DNA from: Sphingopyxis macrogoltabida
GTDB lineage: Bacteria; Pseudomonadota; Alphaproteobacteria; Sphingomonadales; Sphingomonadaceae
Direction: 5' to 3'
DNA length: 64,000 bases
NCBI GenBank assembly: GCA_003241685.1
Contig: QFPJ01000015.1
Coordinates: 1 to 64,000 of the forward strand
Made by a program: the position numbers and the translations under genes. The notes beneath the pieces are model-generated. The model did no database searches and had not been told where the DNA came from. It saw only the letters and a program-made list of their open reading frames with translations. Shown piece after piece: positions 58,307-64,000 of this stretch. Each line of letters opens with the position of its first letter. The first letter of the stretch is position 1.

Positions 58307-58767
58307 CCCTGCCCGACCCGCGCGCCCGCGACGCGCTGATTGCCGCCGCCCGCGATGCGGCAAGCCGCGCCTATGCCCCTTATTCGGGCTTTCACGTCGG
58401 CGCGGCGCTGCTGCTGAAAAACGGCGACGTGGTCACCGGCGCCAATGTCGAAAACGCCAGCTATGGCCTGACGCTGTGTGCCGAAACCGCGGCGGTCGCC
58501 AAGATCGCCAACGAAGGCTGGATCGGCGAACTGGCGGAGGTCGCCATCGTCGGCGGTCGCCCCGACGGCGACGCGCTGCTCGGCGGCGATGCGGTCAATC
58601 CCTGCGGCCGCTGCCGCCAGATATTGAACGAAGCCGCCGAACGGTCGAAAACCGACATATGGGTGCACTGCGCGTCGGGGGACGGGTCGGCCGTCAACAG
58701 CTATCGGCTCAGCGAGCTGTTGCCCGCCGCTTTCGGGCCCAAGGATCTGGGGCTGATCCCCGACTGA
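58303..58767 (+). CDS. cdd: Cytidine deaminase
   Basis: This 154-residue zinc enzyme converts cytidine and deoxycytidine to uridine forms. The N-terminal YAPYSGFHVGAALLLKNGDV and substrate loop GANVENASYGLTLCAETAAV contain the first zinc Cys and the catalytic Glu. NPCGRCRQILNEAA supplies the other two Cys. The Thr in CAET stands where most members have Arg, a mild variant. It is a normal-length homotetrameric type. It is translationally coupled to the GH25-like gene and lies 39 bp before dcd, a plausible pyrimidine-salvage grouping. Confidence 0.94.
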   Translation: MTLPDPRARDALIAAARDAASRAYAPYSGFHVGAALLLKNGDVVTGANVENASYGLTLCAETAAVAKIANEGWIGELAEVAIVGGRPDGDALLGGDAVNPCGRCRQILNEAAERSKTDIWVHCASGDGSAVNSYRLSELLPAAFGPKDLGLIPD

Positions 58768-58806
58768 CCGCTTGCGCAAAACGCGGCGCCCCGACAAGAC
58801 AGCCGC

Positions 58807-59361
58807 ATGAGCATTCTTTCCGACAAATGGATTCGCGAGGCCGCCCGGACGCAGGGCATGATCGAACCCTTCGTGGAGGCACAGCGCCGCGACGGCTGCA
58901 TCAGCTATGGCCTTTCATCCTATGGCTATGACGCGCGCGTCGCGCCCGAGTTCAAGATCTTCACCAATATCGACAGCACCACCGTCGATCCCAAGGCCTT
59001 CGACCCCAAGAATTTCGTCGACCGCGAAACCGACGTCTGCATCATTCCGCCGAACAGCTTCGCGCTCGCCCGCACGGTCGAATATTTCCGCATCCCGCGC
59101 GACGTGCTGGTCATTTGCCTGGGCAAGTCGACCTATGCCCGCTGCGGCATCATCGTGAACGTCACCCCGCTCGAACCCGGCTGGGAGGGGCATGTGACGC
59201 TGGAATTTTCCAACACCACCCCCCTGCCCGCCAAAATCTATGCCAATGAAGGCGCGTGCCAGTTTCTCTTCCTGCAGGGCAATGAGCCGTGCGAGACGAG
59301 CTACGCCGACCGCGCCGGCAAATATATGGGGCAGAAAGGCGTCACGCTGCCGCGCCTTTAG
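58807..59361 (+). CDS. dcd: dCTP deaminase
   Basis: This 184-residue homotrimeric enzyme converts dCTP to dUTP. It matches the family from [13 protein letters not shown] through [20 protein letters not shown]. It also has the central [20 protein letters not shown] and [20 protein letters not shown]. The active-site Glu lies in [20 protein letters not shown], and the C-terminus [13 protein letters not shown] closes over the nucleotide. No UTPase fusion is seen. Function is secure. Confidence 0.96.
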   Translation: MSILSDKWIREAARTQGMIEPFVEAQRRDGCISYGLSSYGYDARVAPEFKIFTNIDSTTVDPKAFDPKNFVDRETDVCIIPPNSFALARTVEYFRIPRDVLVICLGKSTYARCGIIVNVTPLEPGWEGHVTLEFSNTTPLPAKIYANEGACQFLFLQGNEPCETSYADRAGKYMGQKGVTLPRL

Positions 59362-59456
59362 GGGCCGCCGCCAAAGCAATACATGGGGACGGAACCTCCG
59401 CGCCCGCCGCGCGTCCTTCCCCACAAGCGGACGGGGCGCGCAGTGGAGGATGCCCC

Positions 59457-59975
59457 ATGTCCATGATCGCCGTCTTTATCGGCCGCCTGTTCATCGCCCT
59501 GATCTTCATCATCTCGGGCATCGACAAGCTGATCCATGTCAACAATACCGGCGCGATGATCGCCGCCGCCGACCTGCCGTCCTGGCTGGCCGTGCCGACC
59601 GGCCTGTTCGAACTGGTCGCCGGCATCTGCATCGCGCTGGGCATCGCCACCCGGCTGTTCGCGATCCTGCTTGCGGGCTTCGTCCTGCTGACCATCCTCT
59701 TCTTCCACCGCGAGTTCACCGATCCGGTTCAGGCGATGGCGGCGATGAAGAATCTGGCGATCGCGGGCGGCCTGCTGTGTCTGTTCGGCTATGGCCAGAC
59801 GCGCTGGAGCTATGATTCGCTGCGCCAGCGGCGGCGCAGCGAACTCGCCGCCCACGACGCCGAACGCCGCGCGAGCGACGCCGAACTGCGCGCCGCCCGT
59901 GCCGAGGGCCGCGTCGAAGGACGGATCGACACGGTCGATGTTCCGCCGGCGCGCAAGCCCTTCTGGCGACGCTGA
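59457..59975 (+). CDS. DoxX-family membrane protein
   Basis: This 172-residue protein has four hydrophobic helices of the DoxX type (IAVFIGRLFIALIFIISGID, then LFELVAGICIALGIATRLFA and LLAGFVLLTILFFHREF, then NLAIAGGLLCLFGYG). A charged C-terminal tail of about 50 residues rich in Arg, Ala and Glu (AAHDAERRASDAELRAARAE) probably forms a coiled coil in the cytoplasm. GGAGG lies 5 bp before the ATG. DoxX proteins are linked to quinone or thiol redox at the membrane, but most are uncharacterised. It appears monocistronic. Confidence 0.85.
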   Translation: MSMIAVFIGRLFIALIFIISGIDKLIHVNNTGAMIAAADLPSWLAVPTGLFELVAGICIALGIATRLFAILLAGFVLLTILFFHREFTDPVQAMAAMKNLAIAGGLLCLFGYGQTRWSYDSLRQRRRSELAAHDAERRASDAELRAARAEGRVEGRIDTVDVPPARKPFWRR

Positions 59976-60042
59976 CACCGCCCTGCTGCTTACCCCCGCG
60001 CGTTCCGCCTTGGCAGATCGGCCGCGCTGCGCTAGCCTCCAC

Positions 60043-60058
60043 TTAACGTAAACGTAAA
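60043..60058 (+). promoter_or_regulatory. LiuR-like operator candidate
   Basis: TTAACGTAAACGTAAA, read on the other strand as TTTACGTTTACGTTAA, resembles the TTTACGT-ACGT-type sites bound by the MerR-family regulator LiuR of branched-chain amino acid and acyl-CoA catabolism. It lies 14 bp before the ATG of the enoyl-reductase-like gene and abuts its ribosome site AGGGAGG. The match is from memory of the consensus. Confidence 0.45.
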
Positions 60059-60072
60059 GGGAGGATGCCGCG

Positions 60073-61239
60073 ATGCCCCGCGATCTCGATATCGTCGTCT
60101 ATGGCGCAACCGGCTTCACCGGCCGGCTCGTGGCCGAATATCTCGCGCATCGCGACAAGGGCGGCAATGATGCGCCGAAATGGGCGATGGCGGGGCGCAG
60201 CCTTGCCAAGCTGGCCGAGGTCCGCGATCTGATTGGCGCGCCCGAGGAAACCCCGCTGATCGTCGCGGACGCGAGCGATCCCGCCAGCCTCGACAAGATG
60301 GCGGCGGACACGAAGGTCGTTCTGAGCACCGTCGGCCCCTACCAGCTTTACGGCAGCGACCTGGTCGCCGCCTGTGTCCGGGCGGGCACCGCCTATGCCG
60401 ATCTGTGCGGCGAGCCCGGCTGGATGCGCGAGATGATCGACACGCACGAGGCGGCGGCCAAGGCGTCGGGTGCGCGCATCACCTTTTCCTGCGGCTTCGA
60501 TTCGATCCCCTTCGACCTTGGCGTGCTGTTTCTTCAGGCCGAAGCGGCGAAACGGCACGGCGCCCCGGCGCCGCGCGTCAAGGGCCGCGTCCGCAAGATG
60601 CAGGGCGGCGCGTCGGGCGGCACGATCGCCAGCCTGACCGAAACCCTGAAAGCCGTGGCGAAACAGCCGTCGCTCGCGCTGCTGCTGAAATCGAGTTTCG
60701 CGCTGACTCCCGGCTTCGAAGGGCCGTCGCAGCCGACCGGGCTGATCCCCGAATATGACGGCGCGACGGGCACCTGGACCGCGCCGTTCGTCATGGCGCC
60801 GATCAACACCAAGAATGTCCATCGCACCAATTTCCTGCTCGGCCACGCATGGGGCGCGGATTTGGTCTATGACGAAATGGTCATGACGACGATCGGCGAT
60901 GCCGGCAAGGCGATGGCCGAAGCGATGGCCAAGGCGAACCCCTTCGGCGGATCGCAGCTCCAGCCCGGCGAGGGACCGAGCAAGGAAGAGCGCGAGGCCG
61001 GCTTTTACGACATTCTCTTCGTCGGCGAATATCCCGATGGCCGTGCCATCCGCGCCAGCGTGCAGGGCGACCGCGACCCCGGCTATGGTTCGACGTCGAA
61101 AATGCTCGCCGAAACCGGCATGGCGTTGCTCGCCAACAAGGGCGACGGCGGCATATGGACGCCCGGCGCGCTGCTGGGACAGGCGCTGATCGACCGGCTG
61201 ACCGCGAACGCCGGCCTGACCTTCCAGATCGAGGATTGA
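60073..61239 (+). CDS. Saccharopine-dehydrogenase-like / trans-acting enoyl-reductase family protein
   Basis: This 388-residue NAD(P)-binding protein starts with a Rossmann motif VYGATGFTGRLVAEYLA and continues WAMAGRSLAKLAEVRDLIGA, VVLSTVGPYQLYGSDLVAAC and YADLCGEPGWMREMIDTHEA. This is the pattern of saccharopine-reductase-like and mycobacterial trans-acting enoyl reductases, not of true lysine-pathway enzymes. The C-terminus includes TSKMLAETGMALL. A thioesterase gene follows 7 bp on, and a LiuR-like site precedes, which points to acyl-CoA or lipid metabolism. Substrate unknown. Confidence 0.85.
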   Translation: MPRDLDIVVYGATGFTGRLVAEYLAHRDKGGNDAPKWAMAGRSLAKLAEVRDLIGAPEETPLIVADASDPASLDKMAADTKVVLSTVGPYQLYGSDLVAACVRAGTAYADLCGEPGWMREMIDTHEAAAKASGARITFSCGFDSIPFDLGVLFLQAEAAKRHGAPAPRVKGRVRKMQGGASGGTIASLTETLKAVAKQPSLALLLKSSFALTPGFEGPSQPTGLIPEYDGATGTWTAPFVMAPINTKNVHRTNFLLGHAWGADLVYDEMVMTTIGDAGKAMAEAMAKANPFGGSQLQPGEGPSKEEREAGFYDILFVGEYPDGRAIRASVQGDRDPGYGSTSKMLAETGMALLANKGDGGIWTPGALLGQALIDRLTANAGLTFQIED

Positions 61240-61246
61240 CCGCAAG

Positions 61247-62047
61247 ATGACGACCTCCGCCAGCGCGCTCGACGCGCTGCTTTCGACCGTGCGCGCCGAA
61301 GACGGCGTTGCAAAAGCCCACATCGACGAAGGCTGGATGCAGGGGCGCACCGCCTATGGCGGGATCAGCTCGGCGGTCGCGCTCGCCGGCACGATGGCGC
61401 TGCATCCGACCGATACGCCGCTGCGCTATGCCCAGATCAGTTTCGTCGGCCCGGTCGGCGGCGACTGCACCGTCACGACGCGCGAGCTTCGGCGGTCCAA
61501 ATCAAGCCTGTTCGTCGATGCCGGCGTCTCCAGCGACCAGGGGTTCGGGACCGCGGCGGTCTTCGCCTTCTCCGGCGACCGGACAAGCCACCTCGACCAT
61601 AACCGACTGTCGATGCCCGATGCGCCCGCGCCCGAAACGCTGGCGCCGGTGCCCGATCACAAGGTCCGGCCCAACTTCACGCGCCATTTCGACATGCGCC
61701 CGACCAGCGGCCCGCGCTTCGACTGGAAAAGCGAGGTCGGCGAATATCTGACCTGGGTCCGTTTCGTGGAGGAACCGGCCTGTCACCCGATGGTGGCGCT
61801 GCTGGCGATGGGCGACGCGCTGCCGCCCGCCGCCATGGCATTGTTCACCGAATTCGGGCCGATCAGTTCGATGAACTGGACGGTGAACATGCTGACCGGA
61901 ACGCCCGCGACGGACGATGGCTGGTGGCTGCTGTCGGCAAAGACCGCCTATGCTCGCGGCGGCTTTTCGGCGCAGGACATGATGATCTGGAACCGCGCGG
62001 GCGAGCCGGTGATGAGCGGCAGTCAGGGGATCGCCATCTACGCCTGA
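61247..62047 (+). CDS. Acyl-CoA thioesterase, double hot-dog fold
   Basis: This 266-residue protein has the TesB-like thioesterase layout. An N-terminal hot dog includes EGWMQGRTAYGGISSAVALA, the hot-dog helix, and RYAQISFVGPVGGDCTVTTR. A second half includes YLTWVRFVEEPACHPMVALL and ALFTEFGPISSMNWTVNMLT. It would hydrolyse acyl-CoA to free acid and CoA. It is coupled with the enoyl-reductase-like gene, and its last 10 bp overlap the convergent sensor kinase gene. Chain-length preference is not visible. Confidence 0.87.
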   Translation: MTTSASALDALLSTVRAEDGVAKAHIDEGWMQGRTAYGGISSAVALAGTMALHPTDTPLRYAQISFVGPVGGDCTVTTRELRRSKSSLFVDAGVSSDQGFGTAAVFAFSGDRTSHLDHNRLSMPDAPAPETLAPVPDHKVRPNFTRHFDMRPTSGPRFDWKSEVGEYLTWVRFVEEPACHPMVALLAMGDALPPAAMALFTEFGPISSMNWTVNMLTGTPATDDGWWLLSAKTAYARGGFSAQDMMIWNRAGEPVMSGSQGIAIYA

Positions 62048-63396
62048 AGAGGCGCGGCCGGCAGCGTGATGACGGCGTCGAGACCGCCGCCCGCGCGGTT
62101 AGCCAGCGTCAGTTCGCCGCCCTCGCCCTCCGCGATGTCGCGCGCGATCGACAGGCCCAGCCCGGCGCCTCCCGTCGCGCGGTTGCGCGATTCCTCGCCG
62201 CGCGCAAAGGGTTCGATCAGCGTTCGGATCTGCTCCTCGGTCAATCCCGGCCCGTCGTCCGATACGATCAGGCGAACGCGGTCGCCGTCCGCGCGCACCG
62301 TCAACCGCGCGCGAAGCCCATAAGCGACCGCATTGTCGATCAGGTTGCGCAGGGCGCGGCGGATCAGCATCGGCCGCGCCAGGATGGCGGCGCCGCCGGC
62401 GGCGCTGTCGATCGTGACGTCCTTGCCCTGCTCGCGATAGTCGGCGGCCAGCTCAGCAACCACCGCCGCCGGGTCGATGCGGCCCTGCCCCTCGGTCCCC
62501 GCCCCCGACCGCGCCAGCGCCAATATGTCGGCCAGCATCGCGGTCATTTCCTCGATGCTCGCGATCATGCGTTCGCGCAGGCGGTCGTCGTCGACCTGTT
62601 CGACGCGCACGCGCAGGCTGGCAAGCGGCGTCCGCAGGTCATGGCCGACCGCGCCCAGCATCCGGTCCTTGTCGGCCAGCATCGTCGCGATCCGCGCGCG
62701 ATAGGCGTTGAAGGCGCGGATCAGGTCGCGCACGTCGGACGGCCCCTCTTCCTCGATCGGCGTCGCGTCGCGCAGCGCCGGGCTGACCCGCGCGGCGCGC
62801 GTCAGCTGGCGCAGCGGCATCGCGGCGCGCCAGGCAATGAAACCGATGGGGATCAGCAGCAACAGGTAGAGCGACAGCGTCTGCCAGATCAGAAAGCCCT
62901 GCAGCCGGTCGCCGCCGCCGGCCATGCGGCTACGCACCGCGAAATAGCGGCCGTCGATCCGCGCGATCGCGATCACCGTCCGTCCGGGAAGCTGGGTCCG
63001 CCCCAACCTTGGCCGCTGCGGCAGCGCCCAGACCCGGACATCCTGCGCCGCGACATCGGCTTCGGTCAGCAGGCCGGCAATGTAGCGCGCCATGTCGGGC
63101 AACTCGACCGCAGCGGGCGGTAAGGGCGGCGGCGCCGCGCCGATCCAGACCTTTGGCACGCGGCGCCCGTCGCGGTGATCGTCATGCGCGTCGTCCGGCT
63201 CGGCAAAACCGCGGTCCTGGCGGTCCATCGCGTCGATGATCCGCGCCACCGCCATGCCGCCGCCATGCGCCAGCGCCTGCTGCCGCTGCCCGCGCACCAG
63301 CAGCGTGAAATTGATCGCCTGCGCGACGAACAGCGTCACCGCGACGGCAAAGACCAGCTGCCCGATCAGGCTGCGCGGCCACAATCGGATCGTCAT
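62038..63396 (-). CDS. Sensor histidine kinase (EnvZ-like layout)
   Basis: This 452-residue kinase has a transmembrane helix near residues 12-32, a periplasmic region of about 130 residues with a His/Asp-rich patch (AEPDDAHDDHRDGRR), and a second helix near 169-190. A HAMP linker, the H-box GAVGHDLRTPLASL with His252, and an ATPase domain (NLIDNAVAYG, SDDGPGLTEEQ, GGAGLGLSIARDIAE) follow. The start MTIRLWPRS overlaps the response-regulator stop (ATGA); ten upstream codons are discounted. It is the partner of the regulator at the window's end. The His/Asp patch could bind a metal ion, which is only a suggestion. Confidence 0.93.
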   Translation of the reverse strand: MTIRLWPRSLIGQLVFAVAVTLFVAQAINFTLLVRGQRQQALAHGGGMAVARIIDAMDRQDRGFAEPDDAHDDHRDGRRVPKVWIGAAPPPLPPAAVELPDMARYIAGLLTEADVAAQDVRVWALPQRPRLGRTQLPGRTVIAIARIDGRYFAVRSRMAGGGDRLQGFLIWQTLSLYLLLLIPIGFIAWRAAMPLRQLTRAARVSPALRDATPIEEEGPSDVRDLIRAFNAYRARIATMLADKDRMLGAVGHDLRTPLASLRVRVEQVDDDRLRERMIASIEEMTAMLADILALARSGAGTEGQGRIDPAAVVAELAADYREQGKDVTIDSAAGGAAILARPMLIRRALRNLIDNAVAYGLRARLTVRADGDRVRLIVSDDGPGLTEEQIRTLIEPFARGEESRNRATGGAGLGLSIARDIAEGEGGELTLANRAGGGLDAVITLPAAPLQA

Positions 63397-64000
63397 GCCG
63401 CCGGCCCCATGCGCTTGACCTCGCACGCCAGCGTATAGCCCCCGCCCCAGACGGTCTTGACGATCTGGGGATGCGCGGGGTCTTCCTCGATCTTCTTGCG
63501 CAGGCGGCTCACCAGATTGTCGATCGCGCGGTCGAAGATATCCGCCTCGCGCCCGCGCACCAGATCGAGCAGGCGGTCGCGGCTCATCACCTGGCGCGGA
63601 TGCCGCACCAGCGCATGCAGCAGATGATATTCGCCGGAGGACAAAGCAACCTCATGGCCGCCTTCGTCGACCAGCACCCTCTCGACCTCGCGCAGCACCC
63701 ACGGCCCGAAGGCAAAGCTGGTGCCGCCGGGATCGAGCGCGCGGCCGTTGGCCTGCGTCCGGCGCAGCACGGTGCGGATGCGTGCCACCAGTTCGCGCGG
63801 GTTGAACGGTTTGACGACATAATCGTCGGCGCCGATTTCCAGCCCGATGATCCGCTCGGTATCCTCGGCGCGCGCGGTCAGCAGGATCACGGGAATATGG
63901 CTGGTTTCGCGCAGATGACGCGTCAGCGACAAGCCGTCTTCGCCCGGCATCATGATGTCGCTGACCACCAAGTCGACCGACTGGGCGCGCAATACCGACC
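63393..64000 (-). CDS. OmpR-family response regulator, 5' end outside window
   Basis: The gene runs off the end, so only about 200 residues are visible. They include the phospho-acceptor strand DLVVSDIMMPGEDGLSL, the switch region IPVILLTARAEDTERIIGLE, the conserved lysine in DDYVVKPFNPREL, and a winged-helix domain ending IVKTVWGGGYTLACEV. It is upstream of and overlaps its sensor kinase by 4 bp. By layout it resembles OmpR. The target genes are not known. An apparent TTG start at 63992 would cut the receiver domain and is not real. Confidence 0.93.
   Translation of the reverse strand, partial: SVLRAQSVDLVVSDIMMPGEDGLSLTRHLRETSHIPVILLTARAEDTERIIGLEIGADDYVVKPFNPRELVARIRTVLRRTQANGRALDPGGTSFAFGPWVLREVERVLVDEGGHEVALSSGEYHLLHALVRHPRQVMSRDRLLDLVRGREADIFDRAIDNLVSRLRKKIEEDPAHPQIVKTVWGGGYTLACEVKRMGPAA

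Noticed and set aside
1..64000. Search for CRISPR arrays, insertion sequences, phage genes, toxin-antitoxin pairs, tRNA or rRNA genes.
   Set aside because: No regularly spaced repeats, transposase or integrase motifs, or tRNA-like cloverleaf were recognised. Absence is by eye and not by a scanning program.

Overview
The window is GC-rich, gene-dense, complete-looking chromosomal DNA from an alphaproteobacterium, most likely a member of the Sphingomonadaceae (Sphingopyxis, Novosphingobium or Sphingobium type). The basis is the three large TonB-dependent receptors set inside catabolic operons, a protocatechuate/gallate 4,5-cleavage lower pathway of the Sphingobium LigU-LigJ-LigK type, the alphaproteobacterial order cobA-DUF2849-cysI-DUF934-cysH, and an UPF0262 gene. 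The genus is an inference. I saw no rRNA, tRNA, CRISPR array, insertion sequence or prophage.

Layout. 0-4.4 kb: the end of an OmpR-type response regulator, its sensor kinase, and a siderophore-type TonB-dependent receptor behind a candidate Fur box. 4.6-28.5 kb: an aromatic-acid catabolic region in several divergent units. One unit holds a class III extradiol dioxygenase, a carboxylesterase and a CoA ligase with overlapping start and stop codons. A divergent unit holds an MFS carrier and a SnoaL/PNPOx-like fusion. A long minus-strand series holds a Rieske oxygenase, a TonB receptor, a FadB-like enzyme, a CoA ligase, a thiolase-like protein with its DUF35 partner, a VanB-type reductase and RidA. 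A ligK-ligU-quinone reductase unit is divergent from a LysR regulator with two DNA-binding domains, which is followed by a DUF1932 oxidoreductase and ligJ. Together these can be read as uptake, side-chain shortening, O-demethylation or hydroxylation, ring opening and conversion of 4-oxalomesaconate to pyruvate and oxaloacetate. 28.5-29.7 kb: a diguanylate cyclase.

29.9-40.3 kb: a minus-strand D-amino-acid module with dgcN, dgcA, two secreted N-acyl-D-amino-acid deacylases, a TonB receptor, a LysR regulator and a dicarboxylate/glutamate-type symporter. 40.5-47.4 kb: a relic of a GH18 glycosidase, a coniferyl-aldehyde-type dehydrogenase, a thiolase, an RcnB-like and an SH3 protein, a D-2-hydroxyacid dehydrogenase and a nitronate-monooxygenase-like flavoprotein. 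47.5-51.1 kb: a glycosyltransferase, an alpha/beta hydrolase with an apparent ATT start, and an AstD-like dehydrogenase.

51.2-55.3 kb: the assimilatory sulfate-reduction operon, in which cysH carries an in-frame palindromic repeat near its 5' end. 55.4-64 kb: dnaB, UPF0262, a GH25-like protein, cytidine deaminase, dCTP deaminase, a DoxX protein, an enoyl-reductase-like protein with a LiuR-like upstream site, an acyl-CoA thioesterase, and a two-component pair that runs off the end.

The points most worth a second look are the Cys-less thiolase-like/DUF35 pair, the dioxygenase-esterase link to the LigUJK pathway, the D-glutamate module, the translated repeat in cysH and the ATT start. Nothing here is an obviously unprecedented system; the novelty lies in combinations and details.
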